The position numbers were made by a program, and so were the translations under genes. A DNA stretch of 64,000 bases, from contig NZ_JNWK01000030.1 of NCBI RefSeq assembly GCF_000716445.1, positions 61,152-125,151 on the forward strand. Direction: 5' to 3'. Of the stretch, positions 17,174 through 26,716 are shown one piece after another (within the stretch, counting starts at the first letter, position 1; each line of letters starts with the position of its first letter). The stretch is from Streptomyces wedmorensis (GTDB taxonomy: Bacteria; Actinomycetota; Actinomycetes; Streptomycetales; Streptomycetaceae). The notes beneath the pieces are model-generated. The model was given only the letters and a program-made list of their open reading frames with translations. It was not told the origin of the DNA and did not search any database.

Positions 17174-18264
17174 GCGGCGTCCATCATCCGGTCGAGAGCA
17201 GCCGGAACGGAGGGCAGGTCAGCAGCCGCAGCTGGTGGATCTACCGGGGCACCGGACAGCCGCTGGCCGACATCCGGCTCGGCGACGTCCTGCCGCCGCC
17301 GCCCGGCTGGCGGGACTTCGACGGCGGCCCGGTGCTCCCGCCCGTGGAGGCCGAGAGCGCCGAGACCGACCGGCGGCTCGGTGCCGTGGGCCGCGCCACC
17401 CCCCGGCAGGACCCGCACGACATCGACATGATCAACACGGCGCTGCTGCTCCGCAGGCCCCTGCTCGTCACGGGGCGCCCCGGAATCGGCAAGTCCACCC
17501 TGGCCTATCTCGTCGCGCGCGAACTGGGCCTCGGCCGCGTCCTGCACTGGGGGATCACCTCCCGCAGCACCCTGCGCTCGGGTCTGTACGAGTACGACGC
17601 CATCGGCCGCGCCCAGGCCTCCCTCGGACAGGGCCGCGCCGGCGCGCCGGTGCCGCCCGAGGAGCCGGAGGACACCGGAGGCCGGGCGAGGATCGGGGAC
17701 TTCGTGCGGCTGGGCCCTCTGGGCACCGCCCTGCTGCCGTACGAACTGCCCCGCGTCCTCCTCATCGACGAGCTCGACAAGGGCGACATCGACCTGCCGA
17801 GCGACCTGCTGCACGTCCTCGAGAACGGCTCCTACGACATCCCCGAACTGGTCCGCGCCCGCCACCGGGAAGGCCAGGCGGAGGTGTTCACCGACGACCC
17901 GGACCAGCGGGTCACGGTGACCGACGGGCGGGTGCGCTGTCGGGCCTTCCCGTTCGTCGTGATCACCAGCAACGGCGAACGGCAGTTCCCGCCGGCCTTC
18001 CTGCGCCGCTGCGTCCGGCTGGACGTGTCCCCGCCCCGCGAGGACCAGCTCGCCGCGATGATCGCCGCCCACTTCCGGGACCAGGGCGGCCGGCACGACG
18101 CCATGATCCGGGCGTTCATGGAGCGCAGCAGGCAGAACGGCGGGCTGGCCACGGACCAGTTGCTGAACGCCGTCTTCCTGCGGACGGCGGGGGTCCGTGA
18201 GGACGAGGAGGCATGGGGCGAACTGCTCGACGCGCTCTGGCGCGAGCTCTCGGGATCGCCCTGA
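17170..18264 (+). CDS. MoxR-type AAA+ ATPase
   Basis: 364 residues, ATG 17170 overlapping the preceding stop. Walker A 'GRPGIGKST' at about 102-110, Walker B 'VLLIDELDKGD' with D200-E201, sensor-1 'FVVITSNGER', and arginine-finger region 'FLRRCVRLDVSPP' are all intact. The N-terminal 100 residues are a family-specific extension ('WWIYRGTGQPLADIRLGDVLPPPPGWRDF'). MoxR ATPases remodel vWA-domain partners; the next gene encodes one. TGATG overlap with that gene. Confidence 0.9.
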   Translation: MSGVHHPVESSRNGGQVSSRSWWIYRGTGQPLADIRLGDVLPPPPGWRDFDGGPVLPPVEAESAETDRRLGAVGRATPRQDPHDIDMINTALLLRRPLLVTGRPGIGKSTLAYLVARELGLGRVLHWGITSRSTLRSGLYEYDAIGRAQASLGQGRAGAPVPPEEPEDTGGRARIGDFVRLGPLGTALLPYELPRVLLIDELDKGDIDLPSDLLHVLENGSYDIPELVRARHREGQAEVFTDDPDQRVTVTDGRVRCRAFPFVVITSNGERQFPPAFLRRCVRLDVSPPREDQLAAMIAAHFRDQGGRHDAMIRAFMERSRQNGGLATDQLLNAVFLRTAGVREDEEAWGELLDALWRELSGSP

Positions 18265-21200
18265 TGGACGACGTCGCCCCTCCGTATCCGGAGGCCTTCG
18301 AAGTGGCGGAGGCGCTGTGGCTGCACGCGTACCAGACGCTCGCGGCCCGGCTGCCCCCGTCCACCGAACCACCGCGGCCCCGGCCGGCCACGCCACCGGG
18401 GCTCTCCGCCGCGCCCGACGTCCCGGACCGGCCGCCGACGCCCGGCTCCGCCCCGGACCCGGGACCTGACGGCGCCCCGGACGCCGGCCCCGGCAGCGGC
18501 CCGGCCCTCGGGCACGACGACACGGCAGGGCCCCTCGACCACAGCCGGCCAGAAGCGCTCCCGCGGGACACCCCGGTCCGGGCGCACTTCCGGCCGCTGC
18601 CCGAGGGGTCCGTATCCGGGACCGTCGCGGAGTCCGAGCCCGTCACGGTGCCGCAGGAGTCCCAGGACGGGCACGTCAAGGCGGAACCGCTGCCGGACCT
18701 GCACGACGCACCCGGCATCGCCCGGCGGCTGCGGCCGCTGAAGCAGCTGGTGCCCTCGGCGTACGAGATCGAGCTGGACGAGGAGGCCACGGCCGAACAC
18801 GCCGCCGAGGACGGCCTGTGGATGCCCTACACCCGGCCGGCCGGCGAGCGCCGCTTCGACCTCGTCCTCGTGGTGGACGACCACCCGACCATGGCGATCT
18901 GGGAGCAGACGATCGCCGAGTTCACCACCCTGGTCGAGCAGTTGGGCGCCTTCCGGGACGTACGGGTCCGCCGCCTCGGTGTGCGCGACACCCCGGACGG
19001 CGAGGAGGCCGTCCTGCGCGGCCCGTACGCCGGCCAGGGCGCCGTCGGTGTCCCCGCCGAGCTGGTGGACCGGACCGGTCGCCGGATCGTCCTCGTCCTC
19101 ACCGACGCCCTGGGCCCGGCGTGGCGGAGCGGGGCCGCCCGGAAGGCGCTGGAGCCGTGGGCGAAGGCCGGGCCGACGGCGGTGGTGCACCTGCTGGCCC
19201 AGCGGGACTGGCACCGCACCGCCCTCACGCCCTGGCGGGTGCGGCTGCGTGCCGCGCGCGCGGGCGCCCGCAACACCGAACTGTCCGTGGTCTTCCCGCC
19301 GGAGGCCCGGGACCCGTTCGATCCGCCGCCCGAGACGTGGCGGGTGGCCGTTCCGGTCCTGGAGCTGGAGGCCGACTGGCTGGGCCGGTGGGCCTCGATG
19401 GTGGCCGGTGAGGAGCCCGGCTGGGTCGACGCCTCCGTCCTGCTGCTCGGCGTGCCCGGCAAGGACGGGGCGGACGCCGACGAACCGGCGGACCCGCTGC
19501 CCGCGCCCTCGGTGCAGGAGCGCATCCGCCGCTTCCGCAGTCACGCCACGCCCACCGCCTTCCGCCTGGCCACCCATCTGGCCGCCGCGATCCTCGAACC
19601 GGCCCTGGTGCGGGACGTGCGGCGCACGCTGGTGCCGGAGGCCCAACCCGTCCACGTGGCCGAGCTGTTCCTGAGCGGCCTGGTCGAGGAGTCCCCGCCC
19701 GACGAGCCGCCGGGTGCCGTCCCCGAGGCGCCGCTGGACTTCGTCGACGGGGCGCGCGAGGCGCTGCTGGCCGGCGCGATGCGCGCGGACACGGCGCGCG
19801 TCGTGCGCTCGGTGTCCGACTTCTACGGCGACCGGTTCGAGGCGGCCCGCGGCCTGCCCGGCGCCCTGCTCGCCCCGGAGGAGGAGCCCGACCCGCCGCT
19901 GACCGCGGAGAGTCTGCCGTTCGTCCGCGTCGAGCTCGCCGTCCTGCGCGCCCTGTCCGGGCCCTATCTGGACCGGGCCGGCCGGATCAGCGCCGCCCTG
20001 GAGGGGAGTTCGCCGGGAGCGTCGTACATACCGAACGATGCACGATTGGTCCACGATATCCGCAATGCACACGAAAATTCCGACACGGGCGGCCCTTCCA
20101 TGAGCGAGACCACTGCCAGCCAGCACCAGCGCCAGGACGGAGGGGCCTTGAACGGGACCCCGGTCCAGTCGATTCCGTCTCCGGCTCCCGACGGACGCCG
20201 GGAGGCCCAGGAGACCCCGCCGGCCGGCACGCCGATCCCCGGGCCGACCGGGTCGCGGCCCTCCGAGTCCCGCTCCGCCGTGCCCGCCATCTGGGGCAAC
20301 ATCCCTCCGAACAACCCGAACTTCGTCGGCCGCGAGGACGTCCTCGCGCAGGTGCGCGAGCAGTTGCTGACCGGCGACACCTCGGCGGTGCTGCCGCACA
20401 CGCTGCACGGCATGGGCGGCGTCGGGAAGTCCCAGATCGCCATCGAGTACGTCTACCGGTACGCCGCCGACTACGACGTCGTCTGGTGGATCCCCTCCGA
20501 GCAGCCCACGATGATCCTCACCGCGCTCACCGAACTCGCCCAGCGGATGGGCCTGAACGTGAGCAACGAGGCCAACCGGGCCGTCCCCGCGGTCCGCGAG
20601 GCGCTGCGGAGGGGCGACCCGTACAGCCGGTGGCTCCTCGTCTTCGACAACGCCGAGAACGTGGAGGCCGTACGGCCCTACTTCCCGACCGGCGGCACCG
20701 GCAAGATCCTCATCACCTCACGGAACCAGGAGTGGGACCGGGTGGCCAGGACGCTGTCCGTCGACGTCTTCACCCGCGAGGAGAGCAAGGCCCTGCTGCG
20801 GCGGCGCGCCCGCGACCTGAGCGACACGGACGCCGACAAGCTCGCCGAGGCACTGGGCGACCTGCCGCTCGCCATCGAGCAGGCGGCCGCCTGGCAGGCC
20901 GTCACCGGAATGGCCGTTCCGGAATACCTGCGCCTGATCAACGAGAAGATCGCCGAGCTGATGCTCGAACTCGTCCCGTCGCCCGACTACCCGATGTCGG
21001 TGGCCGCCGCCTGGGACGTCTCGCTGCGCCAGCTGGAGCAGCGCAATCCCGCGGCACTCCAACTCCTCCAGGTCTGCTCCTTCTTCGCTCCCGAGCCGAT
21101 CTCCCGCTCCCTGTTCAACAACTCGCGGAGCACCACCATCGCCCCCGAGCTCGACGAGGCGCTGCGGCACCCGATCAAGCTCGGCCGGGCGATCCGCGAG

Positions 21201-22766
21201 ATCAACGTCTACGCCCTGGCGCGCATCGAGCACCGGCACGACACCATCCAGCTGCACCGTCTGGTCCAGGCCGTGCTGGTGAACCGCATGTCCCCGCAGC
21301 AGCAGGCGGACATGCGGCACGGCGCGCACCTGCTCCTCGCCGACGCCAACCCCAACAGTCCCGGCTCGCGCGAGCTCTGGCCCCGCTACCAGGCGCTGCT
21401 GCCGCACGTGGTGGTGTCGCGGGCCGTGGAATGCGAGTCCCCGTGGGTGCGCGGCCTGGTCCGGGGCATGGTCGAGTTCCTCTACGTCTGGGGCGACCAC
21501 AAGAGCTCGGCGGCGATGGCCAGGGAGGCGCTGGAGATCTGGACCGAGAAGTTCGGCGCCGAGGACCAGCAGACGCTGGAGATGGCGAAGTGGCTGGCCT
21601 TCCTCCTGCGCGTGCTCGGCGAGTACCAGGAGGCCGCCGCGATGATGCAGCGCACCGCGGACACCTACCTGCGGACCGCCGGCGAGGAGGACGAGGGCAC
21701 CCTGGACGCCCTCATCCAGCTGTGCAGCGGTCTGCGGCTGAGGGCCGAGATGGCCCGGGGCCTGGAGATCAACCGGTCGGTGTACGAGCGCTCGCTGCGG
21801 ACCTTCGGCGAGGACGACCCGGCGACCCTCCGCGCGGCCCACAGCCTGGGCGTCGGCCTGCGCCTGATGGGCCTGTACCGGGAGGCGCGCGCGCTCGACA
21901 CGGAGACGGCCCGGCTCCGCGCCCTCAACCTGGGCGAGAACCACCTCGACACCCTGAACACCCGTACCGGCCTGGCCATCGACATCCGGGAGGACGGCGA
22001 CTACCTGGAGGCCGCCGCCCACCTGGAGGGCGTCTACGCGACCTACGTCGCCGTGTTCGGGGAGGACACCCCCGTCAGCCTCGGCTGCGCCCGCGTCCTC
22101 GCGGTGTGCCGCCGCCGCGCGGGCAACCACGACGGGGCGCTGGAGCTCGGCGAGACGGTGTGGACGAAGTTCGTGAACCGCTACGGCCCCGATCACCCGG
22201 ACGCCGTCGCCTGCGCCGCCAACCTGGTCGTCGAGTTCCGGCAGGACGGGCAGCTGCGGCGGTCGAGGGAGCTCGGCGAGGCGACGATCGAGCGCTACAC
22301 GGCGAAGCTCGGCGCCTCGCATCCGTACACCCTGTCGGCGCGCACCAACCTGGCGATCACCCTGCGCCACCTGGGAGACCTGGAGGCCGCCGGGGAGCAC
22401 CTGGCGGCGGCGCTGCCGGGGCTGCGCGAGGCGCTGGGCGACGAGCACATCCTCACCCTGACCGCGGCGATCGGCACGGCCAGCCACCATGCCGACGAGG
22501 GGCGTCACGCGGAGGCGCTGGAGATGGGCCGGCGGACGCTGGAGATCCTGACCCGGGTCGTCGGCGAGACGCACCCGACCACGCTGGCCTGCGCCACCAA
22601 CGTCGTGCTCGACCTGCGCGCGCTCGACCGGGACACCGAGGCCACGGCCCTGCACACCGAGACCCTGGCGCGCTTCCGGGCCAGGCTCGGCGAGGGCCAC
22701 CCGGCCGCCGTGGCCTCCGCCAGCGGCCGCCGGGCGGACGTCGACATCGCCCCGGTGCCCTTCTAG
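18264..22766 (+). CDS. fxsT: FxSxx-system giant STAND protein: SAV_2336-like vWA, NB-ARC NTPase, TPR array
   Basis: 1500 residues, ATG 18264 in a TGATG overlap with moxR; the open frame upstream to 18213 is inside moxR. Order: Pro-rich linker (about 35-150); a vWA-like SAV_2336 N-terminal module from about 195, with 'RRFDLVLVVDDHPTM' (D205, D206) where a MIDAS would lie; a second linker; an NB-ARC-type NTPase with Walker A 'GMGGVGKS' at 716-723, Walker B 'WLLVFDN' about 790-796 and GLPL-like 'GDLPLAIEQA'; a winged-helix region; then about a dozen TPR-like repeats from ~1040 to the end ('LGEDHPDTL'-type pattern). This matches the 'FxSxx-COOH system tetratricopeptide protein' architecture. As a STAND ATPase it is expected to sense a trigger, oligomerise and license effectors. 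Confidence 0.87.
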   Translation: MDDVAPPYPEAFEVAEALWLHAYQTLAARLPPSTEPPRPRPATPPGLSAAPDVPDRPPTPGSAPDPGPDGAPDAGPGSGPALGHDDTAGPLDHSRPEALPRDTPVRAHFRPLPEGSVSGTVAESEPVTVPQESQDGHVKAEPLPDLHDAPGIARRLRPLKQLVPSAYEIELDEEATAEHAAEDGLWMPYTRPAGERRFDLVLVVDDHPTMAIWEQTIAEFTTLVEQLGAFRDVRVRRLGVRDTPDGEEAVLRGPYAGQGAVGVPAELVDRTGRRIVLVLTDALGPAWRSGAARKALEPWAKAGPTAVVHLLAQRDWHRTALTPWRVRLRAARAGARNTELSVVFPPEARDPFDPPPETWRVAVPVLELEADWLGRWASMVAGEEPGWVDASVLLLGVPGKDGADADEPADPLPAPSVQERIRRFRSHATPTAFRLATHLAAAILEPALVRDVRRTLVPEAQPVHVAELFLSGLVEESPPDEPPGAVPEAPLDFVDGAREALLAGAMRADTARVVRSVSDFYGDRFEAARGLPGALLAPEEEPDPPLTAESLPFVRVELAVLRALSGPYLDRAGRISAALEGSSPGASYIPNDARLVHDIRNAHENSDTGGPSMSETTASQHQRQDGGALNGTPVQSIPSPAPDGRREAQETPPAGTPIPGPTGSRPSESRSAVPAIWGNIPPNNPNFVGREDVLAQVREQLLTGDTSAVLPHTLHGMGGVGKSQIAIEYVYRYAADYDVVWWIPSEQPTMILTALTELAQRMGLNVSNEANRAVPAVREALRRGDPYSRWLLVFDNAENVEAVRPYFPTGGTGKILITSRNQEWDRVARTLSVDVFTREESKALLRRRARDLSDTDADKLAEALGDLPLAIEQAAAWQAVTGMAVPEYLRLINEKIAELMLELVPSPDYPMSVAAAWDVSLRQLEQRNPAALQLLQVCSFFAPEPISRSLFNNSRSTTIAPELDEALRHPIKLGRAIREINVYALARIEHRHDTIQLHRLVQAVLVNRMSPQQQADMRHGAHLLLADANPNSPGSRELWPRYQALLPHVVVSRAVECESPWVRGLVRGMVEFLYVWGDHKSSAAMAREALEIWTEKFGAEDQQTLEMAKWLAFLLRVLGEYQEAAAMMQRTADTYLRTAGEEDEGTLDALIQLCSGLRLRAEMARGLEINRSVYERSLRTFGEDDPATLRAAHSLGVGLRLMGLYREARALDTETARLRALNLGENHLDTLNTRTGLAIDIREDGDYLEAAAHLEGVYATYVAVFGEDTPVSLGCARVLAVCRRRAGNHDGALELGETVWTKFVNRYGPDHPDAVACAANLVVEFRQDGQLRRSRELGEATIERYTAKLGASHPYTLSARTNLAITLRHLGDLEAAGEHLAAALPGLREALGDEHILTLTAAIGTASHHADEGRHAEALEMGRRTLEILTRVVGETHPTTLACATNVVLDLRALDRDTEATALHTETLARFRARLGEGHPAAVASASGRRADVDIAPVPF

Positions 22767-22856
22767 GGCCTGTCTGAACAATTCGCGTCGGATCAGGCCG
22801 GGTCGTTCGGTGCGTGCGATCGGCGTGCGGCCGGGGCGCCCTCGTAGCGGAGCTAC
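22767..22856. terminator. Intergenic segment with hairpin between convergent genes
   Basis: The 86-bp gap between the stops of fxsT and the antiporter starts GGGCCTGTCTGAACAATTCG, a type of sequence I associate with repeated intergenic or transposon-edge DNA in Streptomyces. It ends in a perfect small hairpin GTAGC-GGA-GCTAC (22844-22856) that overlaps the antiporter stop codon. It is a likely terminator; the repeat identity is from memory. Confidence 0.45.
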
Positions 22857-24163
22857 TGGGGCGTTTCGGCCGTGCGCTCGGGCCGGGCCCCGGGTGGCTT
22901 GCCGGTGTCGATGACGAGGTCGACGGGTACGGCCGGCGGGCCGTCGGCGCGTCGCAGCGGCTTGATCAGCGGTCCCGTGGCGGCCGTGGTCAGGAGCGCC
23001 ATGACGACGAGGAGCGCGTAGAGCCGGGGGCCGATCACACCGGCCTGCAGGCCGACGTTGAGCACGATGAGTTCGGTGAGACCGCGGGTGTTGAGCAGGA
23101 CGCCGATCAGCAGGGAGTCGCGCCACGGCAACCGTGCGCCGCGGGCCGAGAGCGTGCCGGCGCCGACCTTGCTCACCACCGCCGCGGCGCATATCACCAC
23201 GAGGAGCAGCAGGTCCGACGAGTGCAGCCCGCCGAGCTTGACCGCCATCCCGGAGACCGCGAAGAACACCGGGAGCAGCAGGCCCCCGATGTCCTGGAGC
23301 GGGCGCAGCAGCCGGCCGTCCGGGGCGCCGTCCGGGCGGCGGGGCATGATGGCCCCGGCGAGCAGCGCGCCGAAGATCACGTGCAGCCCCAGCGCGTTGG
23401 TGGCCCAGGCCGACGCCAGGGCCAGGGTGACGGCGACGGGGAGGTGGGCGGACACCGGCGTGTCCGGCCGGCGCATCCAGCGCTCCAGCGCGGGCCGTAC
23501 GCCGAACAGCATCACCAGGACGTAGAGGACGAGCAGGGCGGCCTTGACGACCCAGTCGCGCACCGAGCCGTGCTCGCCGCCGACGAGGACCACGGCGAGG
23601 ACGGGCCAGCTGAGCGCGTCGATGACGCCCGCGGAGGCCATCGCGATCGTGGCCGGCCCGCTTCCGCCGAGTCCTTGGTCCCTGATGATGCTGGCCAGTA
23701 CGGGCACCGCCGTGATGGACAGGGCGATCGCCATGTAGAGGACGAAGGTGGCGTCGATCGGGCGGTCGCCGTTGGCCGAGGCGAAGGTGCCGGGGAGGAG
23801 CAGGACGATGCCGGCGCCCATCAGCATGGGGAGGGCGAAGCCGCTCAGGGAGACGGCGGTCACGGCCCGCCGGCCACGCAGCAGCCCCAGGTCCAGTTCG
23901 TAGCCGACGACGAAGAGGAAGAGAACCAGGGCCACTTGGGCCAGCGAGGTCAGGATGGGCTGGATCTGCGCCGGGAAGAGCGTCTCGTACGCCTGCCCCG
24001 GCACCAGGCCGAGGAGGCTCGGCCCGAGCGCGATGCCCGCGAAGAGCTGGCCGACGACCGGGGGTTGGCCGAGTTTCCGGGCCAGCGCGCCCAGGGCGTA
24101 CGAGGCTGCGATCACCACGGCCAGGGCCGCGACGACATGGGTGACGACGGACTCCGAGCTCAC
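22853..24163 (-). CDS. CPA2-family cation/proton antiporter
   Basis: 436 residues from GTG 24163, which has a strong upstream GGAAGGGGAG; an in-frame ATG 39 bases earlier is less likely. Twelve or so hydrophobic helices with CPA2 features: 'QPPVVGQLFAGIALGPSLLG', 'LVLFLFVVGYELDLGLLRG', 'ALSITAVPVLASIIRD' and 'LLNTRGLTELIVLNVG'. It should exchange Na+ or K+ for protons. It lies on the minus strand between the two plus-strand halves of the VMAP-C/caspase locus, convergent with fxsT and divergent from the alpha/beta hydrolase. It could be a membrane effector or pH modulator of the system, or a bystander. Confidence 0.87.
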   Translation of the reverse strand: MSSESVVTHVVAALAVVIAASYALGALARKLGQPPVVGQLFAGIALGPSLLGLVPGQAYETLFPAQIQPILTSLAQVALVLFLFVVGYELDLGLLRGRRAVTAVSLSGFALPMLMGAGIVLLLPGTFASANGDRPIDATFVLYMAIALSITAVPVLASIIRDQGLGGSGPATIAMASAGVIDALSWPVLAVVLVGGEHGSVRDWVVKAALLVLYVLVMLFGVRPALERWMRRPDTPVSAHLPVAVTLALASAWATNALGLHVIFGALLAGAIMPRRPDGAPDGRLLRPLQDIGGLLLPVFFAVSGMAVKLGGLHSSDLLLLVVICAAAVVSKVGAGTLSARGARLPWRDSLLIGVLLNTRGLTELIVLNVGLQAGVIGPRLYALLVVMALLTTAATGPLIKPLRRADGPPAVPVDLVIDTGKPPGARPERTAETPQ

Positions 24164-24287
24164 CGGCACTCCCCTTCCGGCCGGTGCCGCACAGTGAGGC
24201 ACAGCCCCTGTGGATTATATCCGCCGTGGCCGCAAGTGCCCTATCGTGAAAGCCATTTGGTCTAGCCGTCCCGGACGGGGGTCAGTG

Positions 24288-25532
24288 GTGACGACGGTGT
24301 TGTTCGTCCATGGCACGGGAGTGCGAGAACCGGGGTTCACCGAATCCGTGGAGCGCGTGCGGGAGGGCTTGCGGCCGTCGCGCCCCGACGTCGCCGTGGT
24401 GCCCTGCTACTGGGGCGGGAGCGCCGGCTCGGCGCTGCGTTCGAACGGCGTCTCCGTGCCGGGGTACGGGACGGGGCGCGGCGCGGCGGAGGCGGGCGCT
24501 CCGGGCGCGGAGGCCGGGGAGGCCGGGGAGGCCGGGGAGGCGGACGAGGACGTCGAGTTCTGGGGGCTCCTCTATCTCGACCCCCTCCTCGAACTGCGGC
24601 TGACGGCCTCGGAGTCCACCGGGCGCGCGGAGCTGGCGCCGGGTGCGCGGCCGCCGGGCGAGGCGCTCTCGTCGGCCGCCCTGTCCCTCACCGGGGACGA
24701 CGAGCTGCGGGAGCTCCTCGACGCGGCGGGGATCGCGGAGGAGTTCGCCGCGGCGGTGGCCGCCGTGCTCACCTCGCCGGACGGCCGACGGTTCCTGCGG
24801 ACTCCCGACGCCGCCGCCGGGACGACCGAGCTGGCACGGGCGTTCGTCGCCGACGCGGTACGGCGCCGGGTCGACCGGAACGGTTCGGCGCCGGCCTTCG
24901 ACGGCACGGCCCGTGACGAGGCGGTCGCCCGGATCGCGGCGCTGCTCCCCGGGGATCCGTCCGGCGCGGACGGGTCCGGTACGCACCGCGGGCCGGTGAC
25001 GCGGAGGGTGAAGCGGCTGGCCGGGCGGCTGGCGCTCGGCCTGGCCTCGGCCCAGGTGGTGAAGCGGCGTTCGGCGCTCACCGACGCGGCCCACCCGGCG
25101 GCCGGGGACGTGCTCCTGTACCTGGCCCGGGGCGCCGCGATCCGCGAGGTCGTCCTGGAGGCGGTGCGGGCCGCGGAGCCGCCGGTCGTCCTGCTGGCGC
25201 ACAGCCTCGGCGGGATCGCGGCGCTCGACCTGCTGGTGCTTCGGGAGCTGCCGGAGGTGGAACTGCTCGTCACCGTCGGCTCGCAGGCGCCGTTCCTGTA
25301 CGAGCTGGGGGCGCTGCCGAGCCTGGAGCACGGCACCCCGCTGCCGGCGCACGTGCCGCGCTGGCTGAACGTGTACGACCGGCGGGACCTGCTCGGCTAT
25401 GTAGGGGCGGGCGTCTTCCCGGGCCGGGTCGAGGACGTCGCCGTGGACAGCCGGCAGCCCTTCCCGCTGTCCCACAGCGCCTACTGGAGCAATCCGGAGC
25501 TGTACCGCCTGCTCGCGGGGGAGCTGCCGTGA
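24288..25532 (+). CDS. Alpha/beta-hydrolase (lipase-like), conflict-operon member
   Basis: About 414 residues. 'VLFVHGTGVREPGF' is the oxyanion-hole HG motif and 'VVLLAHSLGGIAALDLL' the nucleophile elbow (G-like AHSLGG) with the catalytic Ser. 'NVYDRRDLLGYVG' and 'PLSHSAYW' plausibly supply Asp and His. An acidic EAGEAGEAG low-complexity insert and a long helical insert lie between the motifs. Start GTG 24288 or 24285, after GGACGGGGG. Its GTGA overlap with the caspase gene means the two are made together, suggesting a paired effector role. The substrate (lipid or ester) is unknown. Confidence 0.8.
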   Translation: MTTVLFVHGTGVREPGFTESVERVREGLRPSRPDVAVVPCYWGGSAGSALRSNGVSVPGYGTGRGAAEAGAPGAEAGEAGEAGEADEDVEFWGLLYLDPLLELRLTASESTGRAELAPGARPPGEALSSAALSLTGDDELRELLDAAGIAEEFAAAVAAVLTSPDGRRFLRTPDAAAGTTELARAFVADAVRRRVDRNGSAPAFDGTARDEAVARIAALLPGDPSGADGSGTHRGPVTRRVKRLAGRLALGLASAQVVKRRSALTDAAHPAAGDVLLYLARGAAIREVVLEAVRAAEPPVVLLAHSLGGIAALDLLVLRELPEVELLVTVGSQAPFLYELGALPSLEHGTPLPAHVPRWLNVYDRRDLLGYVGAGVFPGRVEDVAVDSRQPFPLSHSAYWSNPELYRLLAGELP

Positions 25533-26629
25533 GCCCCGCACGCCCCGACCGTACGTACGCGGTCGTCGTCGGTGCCGAGCGCTACGCCGCCGGGCCGTCC
25601 TGGGACCTGCCGGGACCCGCCGCCGACGCCCACCGTTTCACCGCCTGGCTGCGTGGGCGCGGGGTGCCCGCGTCCCAGGTGTTCCTGCTGCTCGACGCGC
25701 TGCCCGGCGCGGGCGGCCCGACGGTCGACGTGGCGGCCGGGCCCGCCGGGCGGGAGGCCGTGCAGGAGGTGCTGACGCGCCGGCTGCCGCGCCTGGAGGG
25801 CGATCTCCTGTGGGTGTTCTGGGGCGGCCACGGGGTCACCGACCCGCAGGGGCACCGCCGGCTCTTCTACGCCGACGCCTCGGCGGACGAGCGGCGGAAC
25901 CTGGACCTGGACGCCTGGCTGACCGCCTTCACCACCGATCTGTTCCCCGGCTTCCGGCGTCAGATCTGGTTGGTGGACTCCTGCCAGACCTTCGTCGAGG
26001 ACCTCGGCTTCGCCCGCACCCTGCCCGTCGAACTCCCCTCGGGCGGGGACCGGTTGCCGGGTCGGGAGCAGTTCGTCCTGCTGGCCTCCGGGCCGGGGCA
26101 GCGGGCGGCCAACGACCCCGTGGCGCAGACCGGGGCGTTCTCGCGGGCGGTGCTCGCCGCGCTGGACGCCTCGGACGTCTCGGCATGGCCGCCCGACATG
26201 AGCGGGATCGCGGACACCGTGGTCGGCGGGTTCACGGAGGGGGAGCAGCGGCCCACCTCGCTCTGGTACCGGTCCTGGGCGGGCGACGAGCGCAGGATCG
26301 AGTTCCCCTCCACCCGTCGTCTGGAGGAGCCCGTGCCCGACGCGGGGCTCAACGCGCTCATCGGGCTGCTGGCCGGCTGGCCCAGCATGGCGGACCGGGA
26401 CCAGCGGCAGCTCGTGCTGGGCATGCTGCCCGCCGACCTGGCGGGCTCGATCCCCCGGATGGGCGCGCCTCGCCCCGACATCATCAGCATCGTGCGCACC
26501 TGCCGTCGCCATCCCGGCGGTCTCGCCGCCCTCGTCGAGGCGATCGCCCTGCTCGAACCGGGCTCACTGGAACAACGCGAGCTGAAGAACTGGGCCGATC
26601 GCTGGCTGACGCCGGAAACCGGAGGCTGA
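25529..26629 (+). CDS. Caspase-like (C14) peptidase with C-terminal EAD
   Basis: 366 residues. The N-terminal ~240 residues are a caspase fold: 'TYAVVVGAERY' first strand, catalytic His101 in 'FWGGHG' and catalytic Cys152 in 'WLVDSCQTF', followed by 'QFVLLASGPGQRAAND' and 'GAFSRAVLAAL'. Residues ~275-350 form a helical domain ('MLPADLAGSIP...RPDIISIVRTCRRHPGGLAALVEAI...EPGSLEQREL') that lines up with the N-terminal EAD of the VMAP-C protein. This is the usual way such effectors dock to their sensor complex. The expected role is regulated proteolysis in a suicide or immunity response (inference). Start overlaps the hydrolase stop. Confidence 0.9.
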   Translation: MSPARPDRTYAVVVGAERYAAGPSWDLPGPAADAHRFTAWLRGRGVPASQVFLLLDALPGAGGPTVDVAAGPAGREAVQEVLTRRLPRLEGDLLWVFWGGHGVTDPQGHRRLFYADASADERRNLDLDAWLTAFTTDLFPGFRRQIWLVDSCQTFVEDLGFARTLPVELPSGGDRLPGREQFVLLASGPGQRAANDPVAQTGAFSRAVLAALDASDVSAWPPDMSGIADTVVGGFTEGEQRPTSLWYRSWAGDERRIEFPSTRRLEEPVPDAGLNALIGLLAGWPSMADRDQRQLVLGMLPADLAGSIPRMGAPRPDIISIVRTCRRHPGGLAALVEAIALLEPGSLEQRELKNWADRWLTPETGG

Positions 26630-26716
26630 GCGCCTGATCACGCCCTTCCCGAACCCTCCGGCCTGCGCCATCATGAGAACCAACGGGGTTCACGGCATGG
26701 CAGGGGGGATGTCGAG

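Noticed and set aside
18213..18263. 17-residue N-terminal extension of fxsT
   Set aside because: It lies within the end of moxR; ATG 18264 in the TGATG overlap is the natural start.
24480..24550. GAGGCCGGGGAGGCCGGG repeats as a CRISPR or minisatellite
   Set aside because: Short in-frame EAG codon repeats inside the alpha/beta-hydrolase gene.
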